Below, piece by piece: positions 27,539-37,971 of a DNA stretch of 64,000 nucleotides (positions within the stretch are counted from its first letter, which is position 1; every line of letters starts with the position of its first letter). The stretch is from Oceanicola sp. (GTDB taxonomy: Bacteria; Pseudomonadota; Alphaproteobacteria; Rhodobacterales; Rhodobacteraceae), in the NCBI GenBank assembly GCA_017792405.1, contig CP051231.1, forward strand, positions 1,280,011 to 1,344,010, read 5' to 3'. Both the position numbers and the translations under genes were made by a program. The notes under the pieces are model-generated. The model worked only from the letters and a program-made list of their open reading frames with translations. It was not told the origin of the DNA and ran no database searches.

Positions 27539-27934
27539 TTGGCAAAGGCCATACACTCGATGATCCGCGTGCTCGACGAAGAGCGCTCGGTTGACTTTTA
27601 CCGCCGCGCCTTCGGGCTCGAAGTGGCGGACCGGCTCGATTTTCCGGAATTCACGCTCGTTTACATGAGCAACGGTGAAACCGGTTTCGAGGTGGAGCTG
27701 ACCATCAACAAGGACCGCACCGCGCCCTACGAGCTGGGCGACGGCTATGGGCATCTGGCCGTTTCGGTCGAGGACCTGGACGCCGAGCATGCCCGCTTCG
27801 AGGCTGAGGGGTTGAAGCCGCGCAAGCTGGTGGAGTTCGCGCCTGCCGGGGAGGTGGTGGCGCGGTTCTTCTTTGTGGCGGACCCGGACGGATACCAGAT
27901 CGAGGTGCTGGAGCGCAGCGGGCGCTTTCAGTGA
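27539..27934 (+). CDS. VOC/glyoxalase family protein
   Basis: A 131-residue glyoxalase-like protein with two beta-alpha-beta-beta-beta modules. The N-terminal half opens AKAIHSMIRVLDEERSVDFY, and the second half has GYGHLAVSVEDLDAEHARFE and FFVADPDGYQIEVLER. The metal ligands of lactoylglutathione lyase are partly kept (His, Glu positions in IHSMIRV, EVE, GHLAVSV, IEVLE). It starts with TTG at 27539, supported by AGGAGA six bases upstream; an in-frame TTG at 27521 is less likely. It is the first gene of the operon with the Tat-signal and GMC genes. Confidence 0.8.
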   Translation: MAKAIHSMIRVLDEERSVDFYRRAFGLEVADRLDFPEFTLVYMSNGETGFEVELTINKDRTAPYELGDGYGHLAVSVEDLDAEHARFEAEGLKPRKLVEFAPAGEVVARFFFVADPDGYQIEVLERSGRFQ

Positions 27935-27956
27935 GGATGTAAAGGGAGGAGAGATC

Positions 27957-28493
27957 ATGCAGAAATCAGCCAGCAGCGGGCAGGCCCATCGCGGCCTGAC
28001 CCGGCGCCAGCTTCTGTCACGGGCCAGCGCCGCAGGCGCGAGCTTTGTGGTGGGGGCGGGCTTCATCGCCGCGCCCGACGCGGCCTGGGCGGCGGAGACG
28101 GTGGCGCTGAAGCCCGGGAGCTTTGCCACGCTCGTTCAGATGGCGCGGGATATCTACCCGCATGACCATGTGAGCGACGAGTATTACGTGATCGCCGTGA
28201 GGGGCTATGACAGCGCCGAGGCGGCCGAGGGGATCGAGGCGGGGATCGCCGCGCTCGATGCCGCCGCGCAGGGCAGGGGGCACGCCAGCTATCTGGCCGT
28301 GAGTTGGGAGCGCGAGCGCGTGGATATCCTGCGCGCGATGGAGGACAGCCCGTTCTTCCAGCAGATCCGCGGAGGGCTCGTGACTGGGCTCTACAACCAG
28401 AAGGCCGTTTGGCCGCTCTTCGGTTACGAGGGCGAGAGCTTCTCGGAAGGCGGCTACATCGACCGTGGTTTCGATGACATCGCGTGGCTCTGA
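27957..28493 (+). CDS. Tat-exported small subunit (gluconate 2-dehydrogenase subunit 3-like)
   Basis: A 178-residue protein with a twin-arginine signal: TRRQLLSRASAAGA starts at residue 15, a hydrophobic core follows, and cleavage is near AWAAE. The mature part (LKPGSFATLVQMARDIYPHD) fits the small subunit 3 family of membrane-bound sugar and alcohol dehydrogenases. It probably escorts the signal-less GMC flavoprotein encoded 15 bases downstream to the periplasm. The ATG at 27957 follows AAAGGGAGGAG. No cytochrome c subunit gene is adjacent. Confidence 0.82.
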   Translation: MQKSASSGQAHRGLTRRQLLSRASAAGASFVVGAGFIAAPDAAWAAETVALKPGSFATLVQMARDIYPHDHVSDEYYVIAVRGYDSAEAAEGIEAGIAALDAAAQGRGHASYLAVSWERERVDILRAMEDSPFFQQIRGGLVTGLYNQKAVWPLFGYEGESFSEGGYIDRGFDDIAWL

Positions 28494-28508
28494 GGGGGGA
28501 GAGAGATC

Positions 28509-30080
28509 ATGACAGCACCGTTTGAACAGACCGACGACAGCGTGGTCGTCATCATCGGGACCGGCGCGGGCGGCGGCGTGCTTGCCAACGAGTTGGCGCA
28601 GAAGGGCGTCAGCGTGGTTTCGCTGGAAGCCGGGGGCCGCTACCTGCCCGAGGACTTCATCAACGACGAGTGGGAGAGCTTTGGCCAGCTGGCCTGGACC
28701 GACCCGCGTACGACCAGCGGCGACTGGCGGGTGGCCAAGGACTTTTCGGGCCTGCCAGCCTGGATCGTGAAGGCCGTGGGCGGCACCACCACCCATTGGG
28801 CGGGTGCGAGCCTGAGGTTTCAGGAGCACGAGTGGAAGGCGGCCACCACCTATGGCGAGGTGCAGGGTGCCAACCTGCTCGACTGGCCGATCGACGCTGC
28901 CGAGATGGCGCCGTGGTATGAAAAGGCCGAGACCAAGCTGGGCGTCACCCGCACCGGCGGGCGGCCTGGCCTGCCCGGCAACAACAACTACAAGGTCTTC
29001 GAGAAAGGCGCCAAAGCGCTGGGCTACTCAGAGGTTCACACCGGGCGCATGGCGATCAACTCCGAAGACTACGATGGCCGCCTTGCCTGCCAGCAGACCG
29101 GCTTTTGCTTTCAGGGTTGCAAGTGGGGCGCCAAATGGTCGTCGGTCTATACCGACATCGAGTATGGCGAGGCGACCGGCAATCTGGAGGTGCGTGAGCG
29201 CTGCCATGCCGCCCGCATCCTGCACGACGACTCGGGCAAGGTGACCGGGGTCGAGTATTTTGACGCCGATGGCAACCTGCAGATGCAGGCGGCGCGGATC
29301 GTCTGCGTGGCGGGCAACTCGTTCGAAAGCCCGCGGCTGCTGCTGAACTCGGCGTCGTCGATGTTCCCTGACGGGCTGGCCAACAGCTCGGGGCAGGTGG
29401 GGCGCAACTACATGCGGCACATGACTGGCTCGGTCTATGGCGTCTTCGACAAACCGGTACGGATGTGGCGCGGCACCACCATGGCCGGGATCGTGCAGGA
29501 CGAGGCCAAGCACGACCCCTCACGCGGCTTCGTCGGCGGCTTCGAGCTGGAGACGCTCTCGCTGGGCCTGCCCTTCATGGCCGCCTTCCTCGACCCCGGC
29601 GCCTGGGGCCGCGAGTTCACAACCGCGCTCGATGGCTACGAGAACATGGCCGGCCTGTGGATCGTGGGCGAGGACATGCCGCAGGAGACCAACCGGGTGA
29701 CGCTGAACCACGATGTGACCGACCAGTTCGGCCTGCCGGTTGTGAACGTCCACTTCGACGATCACCCCAATGACGTGGCGATGCGCAACTACGCCTACGA
29801 GAAGGGCATGGCGATCTACGACGCGGTGGGGGCCACGCGCACCTTCCCGACGCCGCCGTACCCCTCGACCCACAACCTCGGCACCAACCGGATGAGCGAG
29901 AACGCGCGGGACGGGGTGGTGAACAAATGGGGCCAGACCCACGACGTGGCCAACCTCTTCGTGTCGGACGGCTCGCAGTTTACCACCGGTGCGGCGGAGA
30001 ACCCGACGCTGACCATCGTGGCGCTGGCGATCCGCCAGGCCGACCACATCGCACGGGAGATGTCTGCCGGTACCCTCTGA
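28509..30080 (+). CDS. GMC-family flavoprotein dehydrogenase large subunit
   Basis: A 523-residue FAD-dependent oxidoreductase. The FAD-binding GTGAGGGVLANELA is at 17-30, VGGTTTHWAGASLRF follows near residue 93, and the C-terminal signature HNLGTNRMSENARDG precedes SDGSQFTTGAAENPTLT. This layout is that of periplasmic gluconate/2-ketogluconate/sorbitol dehydrogenase large subunits. It has no signal of its own, consistent with co-export with the Tat-signal small subunit. The substrate is not deducible. The operon ends here; a 275-base gap to rplU follows. Confidence 0.85.
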   Translation: MTAPFEQTDDSVVVIIGTGAGGGVLANELAQKGVSVVSLEAGGRYLPEDFINDEWESFGQLAWTDPRTTSGDWRVAKDFSGLPAWIVKAVGGTTTHWAGASLRFQEHEWKAATTYGEVQGANLLDWPIDAAEMAPWYEKAETKLGVTRTGGRPGLPGNNNYKVFEKGAKALGYSEVHTGRMAINSEDYDGRLACQQTGFCFQGCKWGAKWSSVYTDIEYGEATGNLEVRERCHAARILHDDSGKVTGVEYFDADGNLQMQAARIVCVAGNSFESPRLLLNSASSMFPDGLANSSGQVGRNYMRHMTGSVYGVFDKPVRMWRGTTMAGIVQDEAKHDPSRGFVGGFELETLSLGLPFMAAFLDPGAWGREFTTALDGYENMAGLWIVGEDMPQETNRVTLNHDVTDQFGLPVVNVHFDDHPNDVAMRNYAYEKGMAIYDAVGATRTFPTPPYPSTHNLGTNRMSENARDGVVNKWGQTHDVANLFVSDGSQFTTGAAENPTLTIVALAIRQADHIAREMSAGTL

Positions 30081-30189
30081 TCCTCCCTGCCGGGCAGACG
30101 GGACGGCGGCGCGAAGGTGCCGCCGTCTTGCGTTGATGGGTACTACTGTGGCAGGGCAGATCGGCCACCGCGCGGGGCCGGAAACCCCC

Positions 30190-30218
30190 TTGACACAAAG
30201 TCCTTTCCGCCCGATAAG
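30190..30218 (+). promoter_or_regulatory. Promoter of rplU-rpmA
   Basis: A consensus -35 TTGACA (30190-30195) and GATAAG (30213-30218) are separated by 17 bases. The predicted start near 30225 gives a leader of about 130 bases before the rplU ATG. It fits a strong housekeeping promoter for a ribosomal protein operon. Confidence 0.75.
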
Positions 30219-30289
30219 CCGCGCTCTACCCGAAGGCGGGTGGAAAACCTATGCAACAAGGCCCATGTGAAGGGCACGCTGTTCGAGGT

Positions 30290-30320
30290 GGCCGAAAGGC
30301 CGGCAACGCCCCGCGAGGGG
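30290..30320 (+). promoter_or_regulatory. Structured rplU leader with two GNRA hairpins
   Basis: Within the leader, GGCC-GAAA-GGCC (30290-30301) and CCCC-GCGA-GGGG (30309-30320) form two short stems capped by GNRA tetraloops, seven bases apart and about 36 bases before the start codon. Ribosomal protein leaders often bind their own product. An autoregulatory role for L21 or L27 here is only inferred. Confidence 0.5.
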
Positions 30321-30355
30321 GACCGCAGGAACGCGAAAGACGTAAGGAAAACAAC

Positions 30356-31045
30356 ATGTTTGCGGTTATGAAAACCGGCGGCAAGCAATACAAAGTGGCG
30401 AGCGGCGATGTGCTGCGCGTCGAGAAGCTGGCCGCAGAGGCGGGTGAGACCGTCCAGTTCAACGAGATTCTCATGGTTGGCTCCACCATCGGCTCCCCGA
30501 TGGTCGACGGTGCCGCCGTGCAGGCTGAAGTGATCGACCAGATCAAAGGCGAGAAGGTCATCCACTTCGTGAAGCGCCGCCGGAAGCACGGCAGCCAGCG
30601 CACCAAGGGCCACCGCCAGCAGCTGACCCTGCTGCGCGTCACCGACATCCTCGAAAAGGGTGGTGACAAGACCGGCGTGAAGGCCGCCATCGGTGCAGGC
30701 TCCGTTTCGGGTGCCGCCGTGGCCGCCGCCGTGAAGGCCGCGCCGAAGAAGGCCGCCGCGAAGAAAGCCGAAGAGAAGCCCGCCGCCAAGAAGGCCGAGG
30801 CTCCGAAGGAAGAGAAGAAAGCCGCTCCCAAGAAGGCCGCAAAGGCCGAGGGTGGCGACGATCTCAAGCAGCTCTCGGGTGTTGGCCCGGCGCTTGAGAA
30901 AAAACTGCATGAAGCGGGCGTGACCACTTTCGCCCAGATCGCCGTCTGGACCGACGAGGACGTGGCTGCCATGGACGAGAAGCTCTCGTTCAAGGGCCGC
31001 ATCGAGCGCGAAGGCTGGATCGAACAGGCCAAGAAACTGGCCTGA
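30356..31045 (+). CDS. rplU: Ribosomal protein L21 with C-terminal helix-hairpin-helix extension
   Basis: A 229-residue protein. Residues 1-101 are a complete L21 ([20 protein letters not shown], then [19 protein letters not shown]). Then come an Ala/Lys/Glu-rich linker (about 117-166) and a small helical domain (168-229) with [10 protein letters not shown] at 175-184, the helix-hairpin-helix pattern. Normal L21 is about 100 residues. The fusion is in frame with no sign of a sequencing error, and the linker codons match the gene's usage. The tail may bind nucleic acid, but its role on the ribosome is unknown. rpmA follows 21 bases downstream. Confidence 0.93.
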   Translation: MFAVMKTGGKQYKVASGDVLRVEKLAAEAGETVQFNEILMVGSTIGSPMVDGAAVQAEVIDQIKGEKVIHFVKRRRKHGSQRTKGHRQQLTLLRVTDILEKGGDKTGVKAAIGAGSVSGAAVAAAVKAAPKKAAAKKAEEKPAAKKAEAPKEEKKAAPKKAAKAEGGDDLKQLSGVGPALEKKLHEAGVTTFAQIAVWTDEDVAAMDEKLSFKGRIEREGWIEQAKKLA

Positions 31046-31066
31046 GCCGAGAAGGAGTAGAGAGAT

Positions 31067-31336
31067 ATGGCACACAAGAAAGCAGGCGGTTCTTCCCGTA
31101 ACGGCCGCGACTCCGCGGGCCGTCGCCTCGGCGTCAAGAAGTTCGGCGGCGAAGCCGTGATCCCGGGCAACATCATCGTGCGTCAGCGCGGCACCAAGTG
31201 GTGGCCGGGCGAGGGCGTAGGCCTTGGCAAGGATCACACGATCTTTGCAACCTCCGAAGGTCAGGTGACCTTCCACAAGGGTATCAAAGGCCGCACGTTT
31301 ATTTCGGTGCTTCCGATGGCGGAGGCCGCTGAGTAA
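31067..31336 (+). CDS. rpmA: Ribosomal protein L27
   Basis: An 89-residue L27 of normal length with the conserved start [16 protein letters not shown] and [11 protein letters not shown], the flexible N-terminus that reaches the peptidyl transferase centre. AAGGAG lies just upstream of the ATG. It is the second gene of rplU-rpmA and is followed by a strong terminator, so obgE is not in the same transcript here. Confidence 0.97.
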   Translation: MAHKKAGGSSRNGRDSAGRRLGVKKFGGEAVIPGNIIVRQRGTKWWPGEGVGLGKDHTIFATSEGQVTFHKGIKGRTFISVLPMAEAAE

Positions 31337-31364
31337 GCCGGACCCGAGACGAAATCACATTTCA

Positions 31365-31404
31365 GGGGGGGACGGCCAAGGCCGATCCCCCCCGTTGCGT
31401 TTTT
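31365..31404 (+). terminator. Rho-independent terminator of rplU-rpmA
   Basis: A long G/C stem (GGGGGGGA ... TCCCCCCC, plus inner GGCC/GGCC pairing) is followed by GTTGCGTTTTT, starting 29 bases after the rpmA stop. It is a strong intrinsic terminator. Confidence 0.85.
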
Positions 31405-31486
31405 GGGCCATTATAGGCCCGGCGGAAGGGGAGAGGGGCCCTGACCGCAAGCCGGTGTTTCCGGCGAACCGGAGGAGTAACGACAC

Positions 31487-32038
31487 ATGCAACAGGACCG
31501 GATTTCCGGACAGCCCGTGATCACTGCGGAGCGGGTCACACTGCGCCCGCTTCAGCAGAGCGATGCGGGGCTGATCACGCTTTACGCCAGCGACGAGCGC
31601 GTGGCCCGCGCTACCCGCCATCTGCCGCATCCGCTGCCGCCCGGCACGGCGGAGGGGTTCATCCGTGGCTCCCACGCCGAGAACCGGCGCGAGGATGTTT
31701 GGGCGATCGACGGCACCGCCGCGGGGATGGGCGAGCTTGTGGGCATCGTGGCGCTGTCTCGGATGGAGCCGGAGAAAGGCCGCGAGCAGAGCGAGATCCG
31801 CTACTGGGTGGCTCCGGCGATGTGGAACACCGGCCTTGCCTCCGAGGCCGTCGCGGCGATGGTCGAGGCGAACCCGCAGGGCTCGCACACGATGTTTGCC
31901 GAAGTGTTTCAGGACAACCCGGCCTCGGCACGGGTGCTGACCAACGCGGGCTTCGAATACCTCGGCGATGCCGAGGCCTATTCGGTCAGCCGTGGGGGCA
32001 CGGTGCCGACCTGGACCTACCTCAAGAAGCTGGCATAG
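31487..32038 (+). CDS. GNAT family N-acetyltransferase
   Basis: A 183-residue acetyltransferase of the RimJ/RimL-like type: ITAERVTLRPLQQSDAGLIT at the start, EIRYWVAPAMWNTGLASEAV in the acetyl-CoA region, and VFQDNPASARVLTNAGFEYL near the end. The Q/RxxGxG/A pyrophosphate loop is degenerate (MWNTGLAS). The ATG at 31487 follows GGAGGAG. It probably acetylates a protein or small-molecule amine; substrate unknown. A small membrane protein gene follows 20 bases later. Confidence 0.85.
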   Translation: MQQDRISGQPVITAERVTLRPLQQSDAGLITLYASDERVARATRHLPHPLPPGTAEGFIRGSHAENRREDVWAIDGTAAGMGELVGIVALSRMEPEKGREQSEIRYWVAPAMWNTGLASEAVAAMVEANPQGSHTMFAEVFQDNPASARVLTNAGFEYLGDAEAYSVSRGGTVPTWTYLKKLA

Positions 32039-32058
32039 ATCGTTTTCGGGGGCTCCGT

Positions 32059-34557
<2,499 letters not shown>

Positions 34558-34584
34558 GCCTTGAGTATTGGCGGGGGCCTGCTG

Positions 34585-35217
34585 TTACGCGGATGCCAGC
34601 GCCACCTCCAGATCGCCATAGCCGGTGAAGCGGCGCTCGAACTCCAAGCCCAGTGTTTCGGCGTGCTTTTTCGCCAGCTCAGTCAGCGCCGGATCGTTGG
34701 TTTGCGCCTGATAGACCAGCTTTGTGTAATGGCCGAAGTACATCTCCTTCAGCTCCGGGTGCTTGTCGAACTTCAGCGGTTTGGTGACGAAGGCATCGAA
34801 CTGGCGGACGAGAAAGTCGGTCAGGTAGAAGGCGGTGATCTCGTCGTCATGGGCGGCGAAGGCGGCGTTGCCCTCGAAGAAGCTGTAGCAATGCGGGCCG
34901 GCGACCATCTCGACGCCGAGGGCCTTGCAGCGGGCCTCCAGCAGGCCGCCGGTGCCGCAATCGGCGTAGACCACGAAGATGCGCTCGAAGTGATCCCGAT
35001 GCTTGCGAACCGCCGCCTCTACCGCATCGGGGATCGCCTCGGGGCGGTTGTGCAGGATCGCGGGCAGGCAGGTGAGCGCCATGTGGTGCCACTGGTTGGC
35101 TTCGATCAGCGCGAGGATCTCACGGGCGAGCGCCCCGCAGGCGATGAGCAGGAGCTTGCCTTGACCGGCGGGGGCGAGGCCGTCTTCGGTGAGTTTGCTG
35201 TCGCTGGGGAGTTTCAC
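34585..35217 (-). CDS. DUF1638 protein, linked to corrinoid methyltransferase genes
   Basis: A 210-residue member of DUF1638, a family that often occurs beside corrinoid proteins and methyltransferases. It shows LLLIACGALAREILALIEAN, YADCGTGGLLEARC and the EGNAAFAAHDDE region. Conserved Cys residues (in ACGA, ADCG) could bind metal, but no activity is established. The GTG start at 35217 has AGGGGA upstream. It is divergent from the TetR gene with a 56-base shared promoter region, so that TetR protein may control both. Confidence 0.8.
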   Translation of the reverse strand: MKLPSDSKLTEDGLAPAGQGKLLLIACGALAREILALIEANQWHHMALTCLPAILHNRPEAIPDAVEAAVRKHRDHFERIFVVYADCGTGGLLEARCKALGVEMVAGPHCYSFFEGNAAFAAHDDEITAFYLTDFLVRQFDAFVTKPLKFDKHPELKEMYFGHYTKLVYQAQTNDPALTELAKKHAETLGLEFERRFTGYGDLEVALASA

Positions 35218-35273
35218 GGGCGTCCCCTGAAAAACGAATTGACCACGGTCAGCTTTCGGGCGACCACAGCAGC

Positions 35274-35849
35274 ATGACAGAACCGATCCAGCGCCGCGCC
35301 CGCGCCACACGGGCCAACCTCATTGCCGCCGCCGAGGCCATCGTGGCCCGCGAGGGCTTTGGCGGGCTGCGGGTGGAGCAGGTGGTGAAGGCGGCGGGCG
35401 TGGCAAAGGGCACGTTCTTTACCCATTTCGCTGACAAGGACGTGCTGATGGAGCAGCTCGTGGCCAAGCGGCTCTCGCGGCTGATGGATGCGCTGCAAAC
35501 CGCGCGCCGCCCGTCCAGCGCAAAGGGGCTTGCGGCGACCCTTGGCCCGGTGATCGAGCTGCTGACCTGCGAGCGCTATGTGTTCGACCTTGTGCAACGT
35601 GCCTCTCTTGCCGACGGACCGATTGCCGAGGCGCTCTCGCGGCTCGATATCATCATCACCGGCTGGTTCGGCGGGCTCTTCGGCGCACCGCCCTTCCGCA
35701 CCGACCTGTCGCCCAAGGTGATGGCCGAAGGGATCCGGGCCTTCACCCTGATGGCGATGGCCCGGCATGTGGCCCGGCCCGGCAAACAGACCGAGCCGAT
35801 AAAAGCCCTTGCGACCCAGGTCGAGGCCTACCTGATGCCGCCCGAGTAG
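35274..35849 (+). CDS. TetR/AcrR family regulator
   Basis: A 191-residue repressor. The helix-turn-helix is in LIAAAEAIVAREGFGGLRVE with KAAGVAKGTFFTHFADKDVL (about 13-60), and the C-terminal ligand domain shows no recognised effector motif. It is divergent from DUF1638 and convergent with the corrinoid protein gene, so it may regulate cobalamin-dependent methyl transfer. That is inference from position only. The ATG is at 35274. Confidence 0.85.
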   Translation: MTEPIQRRARATRANLIAAAEAIVAREGFGGLRVEQVVKAAGVAKGTFFTHFADKDVLMEQLVAKRLSRLMDALQTARRPSSAKGLAATLGPVIELLTCERYVFDLVQRASLADGPIAEALSRLDIIITGWFGGLFGAPPFRTDLSPKVMAEGIRAFTLMAMARHVARPGKQTEPIKALATQVEAYLMPPE

Positions 35850-35860
35850 GGCGGGGAGGG

Positions 35861-36565
35861 TCACCCCGCCAGCTGGTTGTGCTTGCGGGCGATGAACTGC
35901 TTGGCGGTTTCCACCGCAACGGCGGCATCGCGGCAGTAGGCATCGGCACCGATCGCCTTGCCGAACTCTTCGTTCAGCGGCGCGCCGCCGACCAGCACGA
36001 TGTAATCGTCGCGCATGCCTTGCTCGACCAGCGCGTCGATCACCACCTTCATGTAGGGCATGGTGGTGGTCAGCAGGGCGGACATGCCGAGGATGTCGGC
36101 CTCTTCGCGCTTGAGCGCATCGAGATAATCCTCGACCGGGTTGTTGATGCCCAGATCGACCACCTCGAAGCCCGCGCCCTCCATCATCATGGAGACGAGG
36201 TTCTTGCCGATGTCGTGGATATCGCCCTTCACGGTGCCGATCACCATCTTGCCCATGCGGGGGGCGCCGGTTTCAGCCAGCAGCGGCTTCAGGATGCCCA
36301 TGCCCGCCTTCATCGCGTTGGCGGCCAGAAGCACCTCAGGCACGAAGAGGATACCATCGCGGAAGTCGTCGCCGACCACCTTCATCCCCGCGACAAGCGC
36401 CTTGGTCAGAACGTCATAGGGGGCCCAGCCGCGCTCCAGCAGGATATTCACGCCTTCTTCGATCTCCTCCTTGAGGCCATCGTAGAGGTCGTCATGCATC
36501 TGGGCGGTCAGGTCCTCGTCGGAGAGTTCCGAAAGGATGATGTCGTCTTCTTCATCCGCAGACAT
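35861..36565 (-). CDS. Corrinoid (cobalamin-binding) protein, probable split methionine synthase subunit
   Basis: A 234-residue two-domain protein. The N-terminal helical cap (about 20-100) is followed by a Rossmann cobalamin-binding domain with the His-on signature D115-x-H117-x-x-G120 (GDIHDIGKNLV) and the later S-x-L and GG motifs. It carries a methyl group on B12. In Phaeobacter and relatives such a protein is a piece of a methionine synthase split into several polypeptides; Bmt, 2.3 kb away, is the likely methyl acceptor subunit. Start at 36565 is preferred to a longer frame. The TMA-type methyltransferases are an alternative partner. Confidence 0.88.
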   Translation of the reverse strand: MSADEEDDIILSELSDEDLTAQMHDDLYDGLKEEIEEGVNILLERGWAPYDVLTKALVAGMKVVGDDFRDGILFVPEVLLAANAMKAGMGILKPLLAETGAPRMGKMVIGTVKGDIHDIGKNLVSMMMEGAGFEVVDLGINNPVEDYLDALKREEADILGMSALLTTTMPYMKVVIDALVEQGMRDDYIVLVGGAPLNEEFGKAIGADAYCRDAAVAVETAKQFIARKHNQLAG

Positions 36566-36740
36566 GGGCAGTTCCTTTGTGTGGCCATCGTTGGGCCGGA
36601 GGCGGTTTTCTGTATCGAGCCATTGCCGGAATGGCGCAAAGCGACTTTCCGATTTGCGACATGGCACGCACGTTTGCCGACTTATAGCGGGGATTTGCGG
36701 GGGATGGGCGCGAAAAATAGTCATGAAGGTCATGCGGTTC

Positions 36741-36769
36741 TTTCAAAGGTTCGTGGAATGTTCTATATG
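36741..36769 (+). promoter_or_regulatory. Promoter with LexA (SOS) box for the radical SAM gene
   Basis: TTTCAA (36741-36746) and TATATG (36764-36769) are 17 bases apart. GTTCGTGGAATGTTC (36749-36763), an exact alphaproteobacterial GTTC-N7-GTTC box, fills the spacer, where LexA would block polymerase. The predicted start is about 18 bases before the ATG. Confidence 0.75.
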
Positions 36770-36793
36770 TTCTCCAAACTGCGAGGTGCGACC

Positions 36794-37903
36794 ATGGGAT
36801 TTGGAGAAGCATCAGGGGGCGGCTGGGCGGTGCCGGAGCATCGGCGGCGCGGGCGCGCGGCCCTTTCGAACGTGGCAAACCGGTTTGATGCCTATGCCGT
36901 GGAGCGGGTGGACGATGGCTGGGGCACCGGTGCGGAGGAGGAACTTCCGCCGCTGCGGACCGAAGTGGCGCTTGAGAGCCCGCGGAAGATCATCAGCCGC
37001 AACAGTTCACCCGATCTTTCGTTCGATCGTTCCGTCAACGCCTATCGCGGTTGCGAGCATGGCTGCATCTACTGTTTTGCCCGGCCCACCCATGCCTATC
37101 TCGGCCTCTCACCGGGGCTGGACTTTGAAACCCAGCTGGTGGCCAAGCCGAATGCGCCGGAGCGTTTGGCAGCGGAGCTGGCCAGCCCACGCTATGAAGT
37201 GGCGCCCATCGCCATGGGCACCAACACCGACCCGTACCAGCCGATCGAACGCAGCCACCGGATCACCCGGCAGCTGCTTGAGGTGCTGCGCGCGCATAAT
37301 CACCCGGTGGGCATTGTCACCAAGGGCAGCCTGATCGAACGCGATCTGGATATTCTCGGTGATATGGGCTGGGAGGGGCTGGCGCGGGTGGGCGTTTCGA
37401 TCACGACGCTCGACCCGGAACTGTCGCGCAAGATGGAGCCGCGGGTGCCGAGCCCGGCGCGGCGGCTGAAAATGATCGAGCGGCTGGCGGGCGCGGGGTT
37501 GCAGGTGCGGGTCATGGCCTCGCCGATGATCCCGGGGCTGACGGACCACGAGATGGAGAAGATCCTTGCTGCGGCGCGGGATGCTGGGGCGGTTGCCGCC
37601 AGCTATATCGTGCTGCGCCTGCCGCGCGAGGTCTCGCCGCTATTCCGCGATTGGCTGGAGGAGGCCGCGCCGGAGCGGGCCAGCCGGGTAATGGCGCGGG
37701 TGCGCGAGATGCACGGCGGGCGCGATTATGACCCAGAATGGGGCCGCCGGATGAAGGGGCAGGGCACCCATGCGGCGCTGCTATCGCACCGGTTCGAGGT
37801 GGCCTGTAAACGGCTGGGGCTAAAGCGTAACCTGCCGCCGCTGCGCTGCGATCTCTTCCGGGTGCCGCCCAAGCCGGGGGACCAGCTCGACCTGTTCAGC
37901 TAG
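36794..37903 (+). CDS. Radical SAM protein, PA0069 family (photoproduct lyase-like)
   Basis: A 369-residue radical SAM enzyme. The cluster-binding cysteines are C87, C91 and C94 (CEHGCIYC), within NAYRGCEHGCIYCFARPTHA, which is typical of the PA0069/Rv2578c family related to spore photoproduct lyase SplB. Its reaction is unproven, though DNA repair is plausible. The LexA-type box in its promoter supports an SOS role. The ATG at 36794 follows GAGGTG; an upstream in-frame ATG (36758) falls before the -10 and is excluded. Confidence 0.88.
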   Translation: MGFGEASGGGWAVPEHRRRGRAALSNVANRFDAYAVERVDDGWGTGAEEELPPLRTEVALESPRKIISRNSSPDLSFDRSVNAYRGCEHGCIYCFARPTHAYLGLSPGLDFETQLVAKPNAPERLAAELASPRYEVAPIAMGTNTDPYQPIERSHRITRQLLEVLRAHNHPVGIVTKGSLIERDLDILGDMGWEGLARVGVSITTLDPELSRKMEPRVPSPARRLKMIERLAGAGLQVRVMASPMIPGLTDHEMEKILAAARDAGAVAASYIVLRLPREVSPLFRDWLEEAAPERASRVMARVREMHGGRDYDPEWGRRMKGQGTHAALLSHRFEVACKRLGLKRNLPPLRCDLFRVPPKPGDQLDLFS

Positions 37904-37971
37904 GGCTTTCGTCGCAGATCTGTTATCTTTCCCGCATAGGTTGCTTTGCATTTGATTGAGGGAGAGTTGAG

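Noticed and set aside
36566..36740. A cobalamin riboswitch before the corrinoid protein gene
   Set aside because: No recognisable B12-box or matching structure could be found by eye in the 175 bases. A covariance search would be needed to exclude it fully.
35879..36793. Upstream extension of the radical SAM reading frame
   Set aside because: It runs antisense through the corrinoid protein gene and its promoter. The -10 and ribosome-binding site place the real start at 36794.
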